Positions 1 through 4,102 of a stretch of 8,968 bases of DNA are shown here, piece by piece. The notes beneath the pieces were generated by a model. That model was not told the origin of the DNA. It saw only the letters and a list, made by a program, of their open reading frames with translations, and ran no database searches. Where the stretch lies: assembly GCA_900554095.1 (NCBI GenBank), contig USGC01000064.1, forward strand, positions 1 to 8,968. Direction: 5' to 3'. How positions within the stretch are numbered: the first letter of the stretch is position 1; every line of letters begins with the position of its first letter. Source of the DNA: an uncultured bacterium (GTDB lineage Bacteria; Cyanobacteriota; Vampirovibrionia; Gastranaerophilales; Gastranaerophilaceae). The position numbers and the translations under genes are program-made.

Positions 1-599
1 CAAACAAAGTCGTAGAAACACGCTTAATGAAATTCTACTCCGCAATAAACCAGGCAATAACCTTAGCGGAAGTGGATTACGGGGACAGAACGTATTGGTA
101 TGCAAAGTACGATGACCTTGAAAAAGACGCTCAAGGCCGGCCTGTAACCGGAAAATCAGACCGTGAAAAGTGGGTTAATAAGTACCTTGCGCCATATATG
201 AAAATAACTGAAACAAAATATACCTCGGGAGGCACTCCGGTATTTCACTTTGCAGACGGTGGAGCTTTTGCCTATACGCACGAAACCTCAATAAATGATT
301 GGATGTTTTATACCCAAGAGTATACAAAATGTCTCGGATCCAAGAGAGTTGTTGATGTCCTTGGTATTTGCGCATTTAGATTTCATTATAACCCTGTATC
401 AGATAATCCAGGTTGGGCAAATGCAGGTCGAAGGACGTTTGAGCCTTACAAATTTGCCTGGGACGGGACTTTAGAAGGTCTTATAAACGGGAATAGCGAA
501 TATAAGTGTACCAAAGACAATGGGCATTATTGCACAGCCTACATTCAGTACAACGGCTGGAAAATCCCGGAAGATTACCCGTTCAAAGTCAGGTATTAA
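1..599 (+). CDS. Type IV / type II secretion pilin-like protein, 5'-truncated
   Basis: The reading frame is open from the window edge (first full codon at 3) and continues upstream of the ATG at 27, encoding NKVVETRL before MKFYSAINQA. The true start is therefore outside the window and the ATG at 27 is internal. The visible part resembles the region after the hydrophobic N-terminal helix of prepilins with a GFTLAE-type methylation motif, which in gut Melainabacteria is often followed by a 'LKKFYSxxNQA' stretch. The C-terminal end, CTAYIQYNGWKIPEDYP, also fits this family as I remember it. Residues between are rich in aromatics and hold four Cys that could form disulfides in an exported protein. 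The likely role is a minor pilin or pseudopilin on the cell surface. The prepilin cleavage site is not in the window, so the family call is an inference. No terminator is visible after the stop. Confidence 0.6.
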   Translation, partial: NKVVETRLMKFYSAINQAITLAEVDYGDRTYWYAKYDDLEKDAQGRPVTGKSDREKWVNKYLAPYMKITETKYTSGGTPVFHFADGGAFAYTHETSINDWMFYTQEYTKCLGSKRVVDVLGICAFRFHYNPVSDNPGWANAGRRTFEPYKFAWDGTLEGLINGNSEYKCTKDNGHYCTAYIQYNGWKIPEDYPFKVRY

Positions 600-609
600 T
601 CTGATTTTG

Positions 610-618
610 TGCTATAAT
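610..618 (+). promoter_or_regulatory. Extended -10 promoter for lpdA
   Basis: TGcTATAAT is a perfect extended -10 element in the short gap before lpdA. No good -35 is visible at the usual distance, which is tolerated for extended -10 promoters. Transcription would start near 625, giving a leader of about 22 nt that contains the strong AAGGAGG site at 635-641. Confidence 0.55.
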
Positions 619-646
619 AAAACCATCTTTAGATAAGGAGGGTTAA

Positions 647-1885
647 GTGGAAAAATTCGATTTAGGTGTTGTCGGAGCGGGGCCCGCAGGGTATACAGCG
701 GCTATAAATGCAGCGCAGCAAGGTTTAAAAGTTGTTCTTTTTGAAAAAGATAAGCCCGGCGGCGTTTGTCTGAACCGCGGTTGTATTCCGACTAAAACAA
801 TTTTGCATTCGGCAGAAGTTTTTGAAGATCTTAAATGCGCATCAGATATCGGGATTTTCGTTGAAAATGCCGCGGTTGATTTTTCAAAAGTTATGGAGCA
901 CAAGGACAAGACTGTCGAAAAACTCCGTAAGTCTTTAGAATTAATGCTAAAAAACGCAGGTGTGCAAATTGTTTCAGCCGAAGCAAAGATAATTGACGCA
1001 CGCACCATAACCGCAAACAGTCAAAAATATGAATGCGAAAAAATAATTTCCGCTGTCGGCTCCGAACCTTGCGCGCCCAAAGGTATTGTTTTTGACCATA
1101 AATTCATTTTAAATTCAGACGATATTTTGAAATTGAAAGCTCTGCCAAAATCCATAGTAATTGTTGGCTCCGGGGCGATAGGCACAGAGTGGGCTCGGAT
1201 TTTTAACGCTTTTGGTACAGAAGTTACGGTTGTTGAATTATCTGAACATCTTCTGCCTTTGGCTGATGTGGAAGTTTCCAAACGCGTCGAGAGGATTTTT
1301 AAGACAAAGAAAATCAAATTTTATACCTCGACTTGTGTTGAAAAAGTTCATGATGGGATTTTAGCTCTATCAAACGGCGAAACGATTTCGCCGGATTGTG
1401 TCTTGGTTGCAACAGGACGCAAACCTCTTACGTCTGAAAAAGTTCCGGGAGTTAAATACATAGGCGACGTGTGCGGCGAAATTCAACTTGCGCATTATGC
1501 CATAAAGCAGGCTCTGTGCGAAACTTGTGAGCTTTTATACAACAAAGACTTAATTCCATCGGTAGTCTACGGAAACCCTGAAATTGCCTGGGCAGGCTTG
1601 AGAGAGCAGGATTTAACCCCCGGTGAATACCAAAAGTCTACTGTTTTAATCTCCGCACTCGGAAAATCTCATTGCGACAACAGCACAGACGGGTTTATAA
1701 AAATTCTTGCACAAAACGACAAAATTGCCGGAGTTCATATTGTTTCTAAAGAAGCTTCTGCGCTTATTCACGAGGTTTTAATTGCAATGCAGAATGATGT
1801 AAGTGTTTCTAAGTTAAAAGAAGTCTGCTTTGCGCATCCGACATATTCCGAGGGAATTTTTGAATGCCTGAGCAGACTTCAATAA
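647..1885 (+). CDS. lpdA: Dihydrolipoamide dehydrogenase (E3), shortened
   Basis: This flavoprotein disulfide reductase would re-oxidise dihydrolipoyl groups of 2-oxo acid dehydrogenase or glycine cleavage complexes, passing electrons to NAD+. The FAD-binding GAGPAG lies at residues 10-15. The redox-active pair C41/C46 is in GGVCLNRGCIPTK. A second nucleotide-binding fold begins with VIVGSGAIGTEWA around residue 170, and ATGRKP follows. The C-terminal dimerisation domain ends with FAHPTYSE, giving the catalytic His397 and Glu402 pair. At 412 aa it is shorter than the usual 450-480 aa. The clearest loss is between ATGRKP and the YIGDV motif, where only about a dozen residues replace the usual 30 or more. 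The start is GTG with AAGGAGG 5 nt upstream. It ends 2 nt from the converging small secreted gene. Related reductases (mercuric, glutathione) are less likely given the C-terminal motif and lipA nearby. Confidence 0.88.
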   Translation: MEKFDLGVVGAGPAGYTAAINAAQQGLKVVLFEKDKPGGVCLNRGCIPTKTILHSAEVFEDLKCASDIGIFVENAAVDFSKVMEHKDKTVEKLRKSLELMLKNAGVQIVSAEAKIIDARTITANSQKYECEKIISAVGSEPCAPKGIVFDHKFILNSDDILKLKALPKSIVIVGSGAIGTEWARIFNAFGTEVTVVELSEHLLPLADVEVSKRVERIFKTKKIKFYTSTCVEKVHDGILALSNGETISPDCVLVATGRKPLTSEKVPGVKYIGDVCGEIQLAHYAIKQALCETCELLYNKDLIPSVVYGNPEIAWAGLREQDLTPGEYQKSTVLISALGKSHCDNSTDGFIKILAQNDKIAGVHIVSKEASALIHEVLIAMQNDVSVSKLKEVCFAHPTYSEGIFECLSRLQ

Positions 1886-1887
1886 TT

Positions 1888-2145
1888 TTATCTTACAGGG
1901 TTTTGGCCAAAACCGTAGCTGTTGAATTTTGGTTTGCCAAAATCCCAGTAGGTGCTTGGATCATACCAGCGAACTCTGCGAGGAGTTTGGGTAATTGTTT
2001 CCTTTGAACCGTCTTCATAAGTCCTTACAGTTACGGTTTTGCCGTTTTCGGTGTAAGTTTCTTCTTCATATTTACCTTTGTCGGCAGCGTATGCCGCGCC
2101 TGTAATTATGCAAAGACAGAATAAGCAAGCAAGTAATTTTTTCAT
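1888..2145 (-). CDS. Small secreted protein of unknown function
   Basis: This encodes 85 aa. A longer in-frame extension to 2205 exists, but the ATG at 2145 is chosen because it follows a GGAGG site at close range and opens a clear signal peptide: MKK, a hydrophobic stretch with two Cys, then AYA before ADKGKY. The predicted cleavage is after residue 20, leaving about 65 residues exported. The mature part is polar (EEETYTENGKTVTVRTYEDGSKETITQT), reads like two short beta-strand repeats, and ends in an aromatic/basic tail with WYDPSTYWDFGKPKF. I do not recognise a family. The gene diverges from lipA at a shared -10 region and converges on lpdA with a 2-bp gap, so no room exists for separate terminators. 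Confidence 0.75.
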   Translation of the reverse strand: MKKLLACLFCLCIITGAAYAADKGKYEEETYTENGKTVTVRTYEDGSKETITQTPRRVRWYDPSTYWDFGKPKFNSYGFGQNPVR

Positions 2146-2160
2146 ACGACCTCCTTTTTC

Positions 2161-2178
2161 TTTTATTATATAATAAAA
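2161..2178. promoter_or_regulatory. Palindromic bidirectional -10 region (lipA / small secreted gene)
   Basis: TTTTATTATATAATAAAA is an 18-bp perfect palindrome between the divergent genes. It contains TATAAT on the plus strand (2169-2174) and on the minus strand (2165-2170), offset by 4 bp. Neither direction has a good -35. Leaders would be roughly 20 nt both ways. Symmetric -10 elements are known to give divergent transcription. Confidence 0.55.
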
Positions 2179-2199
2179 TGAGAAAAAAAGGGAGCCCTC

Positions 2200-3042
2200 A
2201 TGCAAAAAAGATTACCGGAATATCTAAAACGGCCAATAATAGATACAGAAACAACGAGAACAGTGAGGCGTGTATTAAAGACAAACTGTCTGAATACGGT
2301 TTGCGAGAACGCGCGCTGCCCTAATAAAAACGAATGTTACACAAAAAACACAGCAACATTTTTAATCATGGGAAACGTTTGTACTCGCAACTGCCGTTAC
2401 TGTAATATTGGCTGCGAAAAGCCTCTGCCGCTTGATGAAGATGAGCCTAAAAGAGTTGCAAAGGCGGTCTTTGATTTGAAGCTGAAGTATTCTGTAATCA
2501 CATCGGTTACGCGCGATGACCTGCCTGACGGCGGTGCGGGGCATTTTTGCAATTGCATACGCGAAATCCGAAAACTTTCACCTGATGTTAAAATCGAAAT
2601 TCTGACACCTGATTTCAAAGGTGATACCACGGCACTTGACAGAATTATCGAGGCAAAGCCGGACGTTTTTAATCATAATATTGAAACTGTAGAACCGCTC
2701 TTCAAAACAGCTCGCCCGCAAGGAGATTACAGGTGTTCTCTAGAGGTTTTAAAATATATAAAAACCAACAGTGATATCAGCACAAAATCGGGTTTAATGG
2801 TGGGATTGGGCGAGAGTTTTGAGCAAATCGAGCGGACGCTGAAAGATTTAAAATCGGCAGGCTGTGATATTTTAACAATAGGGCAATACATTCAGCCATC
2901 AAAGGCTCATCTTGAAGTTGCGAAATATTACACACCGGAGGAGTTTAAAGAATTAAACAGACTGGCGGAGGAAATCGGCTTTAAACATTGGCAAATAGGG
3001 CCTTTGGTGCGAAGCTCCTACCGGGCAGCCGATTTAATATAA
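2200..3042 (+). CDS. lipA: Lipoyl synthase (radical SAM)
   Basis: It inserts two sulfurs into octanoyl groups on lipoyl domains, the last step of lipoate cofactor assembly in the cytoplasm. The auxiliary 4Fe-4S cluster motif CX4CX5C is C35, C40 and C46. The radical SAM motif CX3CX2C is C61, C65 and C68, following NTATFLIMGNVCTRNC. The C-terminal RSSYRA motif carries the serine that ligates the auxiliary cluster. The SAM/fold motifs VTRDDLPDGGA, NHNIETV and GLMVGLGE are all present. The length of 280 aa is normal for the compact bacterial type. The ATG follows GGGAG at a suitable distance. A lpdA gene lies one gene away, so the two plausibly serve the same lipoylated complexes. No lipB or lplA is in view. 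No clear terminator follows the stop. Confidence 0.96.
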   Translation: MQKRLPEYLKRPIIDTETTRTVRRVLKTNCLNTVCENARCPNKNECYTKNTATFLIMGNVCTRNCRYCNIGCEKPLPLDEDEPKRVAKAVFDLKLKYSVITSVTRDDLPDGGAGHFCNCIREIRKLSPDVKIEILTPDFKGDTTALDRIIEAKPDVFNHNIETVEPLFKTARPQGDYRCSLEVLKYIKTNSDISTKSGLMVGLGESFEQIERTLKDLKSAGCDILTIGQYIQPSKAHLEVAKYYTPEEFKELNRLAEEIGFKHWQIGPLVRSSYRAADLI

Positions 3043-3088
3043 ATTAATAATAAATCCAATAAATACACGATGTGGAAATAAAAAATAA

Positions 3089-3097
3089 TGCTACGAT
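3089..3097 (+). promoter_or_regulatory. Possible extended -10 for cassette 1 sense RNA
   Basis: TGcTACGAT sits 5 nt before the conserved block that opens cassette 1 and aligns with TAATAT in front of cassette 2. The match to TATAAT is only 4 of 6 and no convincing -35 is present, so this is a weaker promoter than the antisense ones. Confidence 0.35.
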
Positions 3098-3189
3098 AGA
3101 ATAAGAAGGGCAAGCCCTGATATCATTAACTTACCTAAAGGCACGAACTGAAAATTTGTTGAAAACTTTTAGGAAAGGGGGTGATAAGG

Positions 3190-3264
3190 TTGATAATTAG
3201 TATTACAAAAATAGAGTTAATACTTATCTTATTGATAGCATTAACTCTAAAATATCAACATTAG
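3190..3264 (+). CDS. Short hydrophobic peptide, candidate type I toxin 1
   Basis: This is a 24-codon ORF with a TTG start, LIISITKIELILILLIALTLKYQH, a single hydrophobic segment with a basic/polar tail like membrane-acting type I toxins. TTG is chosen because it lies 8 nt after the GGGGG core of a near-perfect anti-16S match (GGGGGTGAT) and aligns with the GTG start of the second copy. The in-frame GTG at 3181 overlaps that site and is too close. The ORF lies inside a folded RNA, its second half is covered by an antisense RNA, and residues 8 to 20 are encoded by the antisense terminator hairpin. Part of the Leu/Ile richness may therefore follow from the palindrome. I do not recognise the family. 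The C-terminal half vaguely recalls the short holin-like toxins of Firmicutes. Whether it is translated is inferred. Confidence 0.5.
   Translation: MIISITKIELILILLIALTLKYQH
3207..3249 (-). terminator. Intrinsic terminator of antisense RNA 1 (inside the short ORF)
   Basis: Arms TAGAGTTAAT and ATTAACTCTA have an inner 4-bp stem and an AATAA loop on the minus strand. A five-T run follows immediately. In cassette 2 the arm bases are changed on both sides and pairing is preserved. Confidence 0.65.
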
Positions 3265-3302
3265 TGGGCTTTCAAGAGGGTGTTCGCGCATCCTCGCCCT
3301 TT
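3207..3302 (-). ncRNA. Antisense RNA 1, candidate antitoxin
   Basis: The predicted transcript is about 96 nt. It starts near 3302 downstream of a strong minus promoter and ends at a hairpin TAGAGTTAAT...ATTAACTCTA (3249-3240 and 3221-3212, inner stem TATC/GATA) followed by TTTTT (3211-3207). It is complementary to codons 8 to 24 of the short ORF and to the whole 3' region of the sense RNA, but not to its ribosome site. It has its own hairpin GAGGATG-CGCGAA-CACCCTC, complementary to the sense 3' loop, so a loop-loop first contact is plausible. Both ends are predicted from sequence, not measured. Confidence 0.62.
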
Positions 3303-3306
3303 TCTT
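3266..3306 (+). terminator. Terminator / 3' closing hairpin of cassette 1 sense RNA
   Basis: GAGGGTG (3276-3282) pairs with CATCCTC (3289-3295) around the loop TTCGCG. The outer GGGC (3266-3269) can pair with GCCC (3296-3299), followed by TTTTCTT. The loop begins with UUCG, fitting the YUNR U-turn motif often used for fast antisense recognition. GCCC can instead pair with the RNA 5' end. Confidence 0.6.
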
Positions 3307-3308
3307 AT

Positions 3309-3336
3309 ATTATAACCTATTTAAAAAAAAATTCAA
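3309..3336 (-). promoter_or_regulatory. Minus-strand promoter for antisense RNA 1
   Basis: TTGAAT (3336-3331), a 16-nt spacer and TATAAT (3314-3309) read leftward into the 3' end of the cassette 1 sense RNA. The same boxes occur at the same relative position in cassette 2, although the spacer bases between them differ. This argues that they are kept for function. Confidence 0.68.
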
Positions 3337-3397
3337 CCCCTTAAGAAATTAATGATAAATCCTGAATTTGGTTGATTTAATATGAGATAAAATTAAG

Positions 3398-3403
3398 TAA
3401 TAT
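3398..3403 (+). promoter_or_regulatory. Possible -10 for cassette 2 sense RNA
   Basis: TAATAT lies 4 nt before the conserved AAGAAGGGC block, aligned with TACGAT in cassette 1. TTGATT at 3372-3377 would leave a 20-nt spacer, longer than ideal. This is a weak promoter call. Confidence 0.35.
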
Positions 3404-3492
3404 GAATAAGAAGGGCAAGCCCTGTATCATTAACTTATCTTATCGGCACGAACTGAAAATTTGTAAAACCGTTAAGAAAGGAGGTGATAGTG

Positions 3493-3564
3493 GTGATTTT
3501 CGCGGTTAGCGAAAAAGCGCTAATACTAATCTTATTGATTATCTTAGCGCTCAAAACCAAATAA
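3493..3564 (+). CDS. Short hydrophobic peptide, candidate type I toxin 2
   Basis: This is a 23-codon ORF, VIFAVSEKALILILLIILALKTK, with a GTG start 8 nt after a perfect GGAGG (AAAGGAGGTGAT, 3477-3488), the strongest ribosome site in the region. In-frame GTG codons at 3490 and 3484 are alternatives but sit too near the site. It aligns without gaps with the first peptide through K21. ILxLIxLxL is shared, while the flanks differ and the net charge stays positive. It would form one short membrane helix. As in copy 1, the second half is encoded by the antisense terminator palindrome. The same uncertainty holds: strong sequence signals for translation, unknown family, function inferred from layout. 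Confidence 0.52.
   Translation: MIFAVSEKALILILLIILALKTK
3512..3551 (-). terminator. Intrinsic terminator of antisense RNA 2
   Basis: An 8-bp GC-containing stem AGCGCTAA/TTAGCGCT plus a 4-bp inner stem and the same AATAA loop on the minus strand ends in TTTTT. It would also be the first intrinsic terminator met by transcripts from the HTH gene. Confidence 0.65.
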
Positions 3565-3602
3565 AGGGGCTTTCAAGAGGATGTTAGCGCATCCTCGCCC
3601 TT
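3512..3602 (-). ncRNA. Antisense RNA 2, candidate antitoxin
   Basis: The predicted transcript is about 91 nt, from near 3602 to a terminator AGCGCTAA...TTAGCGCT (3551-3544 and 3523-3516, inner stem AATC/GATT) ending in TTTTT that overlaps the last paired base. Its 5' hairpin is GAGGATG-CGCTAA-CATCCTC. The loop differs from antisense RNA 1 by one base (CGCTAA versus CGCGAA) and the terminator arms differ by several, which would help each antisense prefer its own target. Transcription from the HTH gene would extend through it. Confidence 0.62.
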
Positions 3603-3607
3603 TTCTT
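3567..3607 (+). terminator. Terminator / 3' closing hairpin of cassette 2 sense RNA
   Basis: GAGGATG (3577-3583) pairs perfectly with CATCCTC (3590-3596) around TTAGCG. The G-U pair of copy 1 is an A-U pair here. GGGC/GCCC can extend the stem and TTTTCTTT follows. The loop starts UUAG, again matching YUNR. Confidence 0.62.
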
Positions 3608-3608
3608 T

Positions 3609-3636
3609 ATTATAACATATTTTTAAAATTTTTCAA
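3609..3636 (-). promoter_or_regulatory. Minus-strand promoter for antisense RNA 2
   Basis: TTGAAA (3636-3631), a 16-nt spacer and TATAAT (3614-3609) lie only 7 bp past the HTH gene stop. The geometry is identical to that of antisense promoter 1. Confidence 0.7.
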
Positions 3637-3642
3637 GTGTTT

Positions 3643-3852
3643 TTATTTTTTTTCAATTGTAATTTTGTATCCTAAGAAATCCAGGATTTCTTGGACTATG
3701 CGGAATTTTACATTTTTCTTGAGAAATGTATTGGACAAATTACCTTGGGATGGCACTTTGTGTCCGGCAGCCTGCATTTTTTTAATAAGCTTCGACATTG
3801 ATATTCCGTTTTCTAAAAGTATTTTCTTGATTTCTATGTATATATCATTCAT
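3643..3852 (-). CDS. Small helix-turn-helix-like regulator (69 aa)
   Basis: It is short and basic, with MNDIYIEIKKILLENGISMSKLIKKM, then PSQGNLSNTFLKKNVKFRIVQEILDFLGYKITI. The pattern of a first helix, GISMSKL, a polar 'recognition' segment QGNLSNTF, and a last helix ending LGY is that of small phage-type/XRE-like DNA-binding proteins common in Firmicutes and gut bacteria. The family is recognised by pattern only. There is no ribosome site before the ATG, and a plausible -10 (TATCAT, minus strand) sits 6 bp before it, so the mRNA may be leaderless, as for lambda cI. A large dyad overlaps its promoter, suggesting autoregulation. Only 6 bp after its stop begins the promoter of antisense RNA 2, and no terminator intervenes, so its transcript should run on into that RNA. 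Confidence 0.65.
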   Translation of the reverse strand: MNDIYIEIKKILLENGISMSKLIKKMQAAGHKVPSQGNLSNTFLKKNVKFRIVQEILDFLGYKITIEKK

Positions 3853-3858
3853 AATAGC

Positions 3859-3887
3859 ATGATATTATTTTTCATATCACTTGACAA
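3859..3887 (-). promoter_or_regulatory. Promoter of the HTH gene
   Basis: On the minus strand, TTGTCA (3887-3882), a 17-nt spacer and TATCAT (3864-3859), each 5 of 6 to consensus. The expected start is at about 3852, the A of the HTH start codon. Confidence 0.55.
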
Positions 3888-3900
3888 AATGAAAAATAAT
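3864..3900. promoter_or_regulatory. 12-bp-arm inverted repeat, operator candidate
   Basis: ATTATTTTTCAT (3864-3875) and ATGAAAAATAAT (3889-3900) are perfect reverse complements separated by 13 bp. The centre at 3882 coincides with the overlapping -35 boxes of the HTH promoter and the rightward promoter. A dimeric repressor bound here would cover both promoters. The HTH protein is the obvious candidate. Confidence 0.65.
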
Positions 3901-3908
3901 TATATAAT
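3881..3908 (+). promoter_or_regulatory. Consensus promoter for the 3915-4031 small RNA
   Basis: A perfect TTGACA (3881-3886), a 16-nt spacer and a perfect TATAAT (3903-3908). The start is expected near 3915. This is the best-matching promoter in the window, and its -35 lies in the centre of the dyad, so it is probably strongly regulated. Confidence 0.75.
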
Positions 3909-3914
3909 ATTTAA

Positions 3915-4031
3915 TATGAATAATTTTATTAAATATATCATATATTAAATTTTTTAACTTTTATCATCCCGATAAAAGGTGGGGAGGCAGCAAAATTTTA
4001 ATTCTTTCATTATCCCTGTCTCCCTTTTTTT
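3915..4031 (+). ncRNA. Predicted small RNA (about 117 nt) upstream of nusB
   Basis: It is bounded by a consensus promoter and an intrinsic terminator. Visible folds are an AT-rich 5' segment, a perfect 8-bp hairpin CTTTTATC-ATCCC-GATAAAAG (3958-3978), and the terminator stem. GGTGGGGAGGC (3978-3988) is a purine-rich stretch partly in the terminator arm. A 10-codon ORF (ATG at 3916, MNNFIKYIIY) starts at the very 5' end and is probably chance. It matches no riboswitch class that I recognise. Alternatives are a nusB attenuator leader or a further short RNA regulated by the HTH protein. Confidence 0.55.
3982..4031 (+). terminator. Intrinsic terminator of the small RNA
   Basis: GGGAGGCAG (3982-3990) pairs with CTGTCTCCC (4016-4024) over 9 bp with one G-U pair, around a 25-nt AT-rich loop, followed by seven T. 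The large loop lowers its strength slightly. Confidence 0.72.
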
Positions 4032-4032
4032 G

Positions 4033-4061
4033 TTGTCGAACAAAATTTTTTATGCTACATT
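4033..4061 (+). promoter_or_regulatory. Probable promoter of the nusB operon
   Basis: TTGTCG (4033-4038), a 17-nt spacer and TGcTACATT (extended -10, 4053-4061) directly follow the small-RNA terminator. The start would be near 4068. CTACA/TGTAG (4055-4059/4067-4071) forms a small dyad next to it. Confidence 0.45.
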
Positions 4062-4102
4062 AACTTTGTAGAACTACATAAAAAGTAAAAGAGGTATTAT
4101 AT

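Larger units (their letters stand above)
3103..3336. repeat. Cassette 1 of a tandem pair: structured sense RNA plus antisense unit
   Basis: This matches 3408-3636 block by block in the same orientation. The shared blocks are the opening AAGAAGGGCAAGCCCTG, TATCATTAACTTA, GGCACGAACTGAAAATTTGT, the purine-rich ribosome site ending GGTGAT, CTTATTG in the ORF, GGGCTTTCAAGAGG, and GCATCCTCGCCCTTTTCTT. The bases between blocks differ but keep pairing: CCTAAAGG/CTTTTAGG (3134-3141/3166-3173) matches CTTATCGG/CCGTTAAG in cassette 2. The 5' end AAGAAGGGC-AAGCCC (3103-3117) can pair with GGGCTT (3266-3271) and GCCCTTTTCTT (3296-3306), closing the RNA end to end around a 3' hairpin. TATCA (3121-3125) can pair with TGATA (3182-3186) over the ribosome site. 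Confidence 0.75.
3408..3636. repeat. Cassette 2 of the tandem pair
   Basis: The second copy is offset by about 300-305 bp from cassette 1. End-to-end pairing uses AAGAAGGGC (3408-3416) with GCCCTTTTCTT (3597-3607) and AAGCCC (3417-3422) with GGGCTT (3567-3572). The leader stem is CTTATCGG (3439-3446) with CCGTTAAG (3469-3476), and its loop carries the conserved CACGAACTGAAAATTTGT. TATCA (3425-3429) can mask TGATA (3485-3489) at the ribosome site. An extra stem TTTCGC/GCGAAA (3498-3503/3509-3514) is present only here. The spacer between the cassettes (3337-3397) is plain AT-rich sequence without any recognisable element. Confidence 0.75.

Noticed and set aside
27..29. ATG at 27 as the start of the pilin-like gene
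   Set aside because: The frame is open upstream to the window edge and encodes residues typical of the family; no ribosome site precedes it.
2146..2205. N-terminal extension of the small secreted protein to 2205
   Set aside because: It would run through the promoter palindrome and the lipA ribosome site; the ATG at 2145 has GGAGG and a signal peptide.
3103..3607. CRISPR-like or IS-like reading of the two repeats
   Set aside because: Only two long copies, no short regular repeat-spacer pattern, no transposase, no terminal inverted repeats with target duplications.
3581..3862. Plus-strand open frame of 93 codons opposite the HTH gene
   Set aside because: No ribosome site, begins inside the cassette 2 terminator, composition is Phe/Ile-rich as expected for antisense of AT-rich coding DNA.
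3916..3948. 10-codon ORF (MNNFIKYIIY) at the 5' end of the small RNA
   Set aside because: Starts at or next to the predicted transcript start with no ribosome site; chance is the simpler reading.
3958..4031. Known riboswitch upstream of nusB
   Set aside because: No conserved core of preQ1, c-di-GMP, fluoride, ZTP or similar classes is recognisable, and the terminator precedes a separate nusB promoter.
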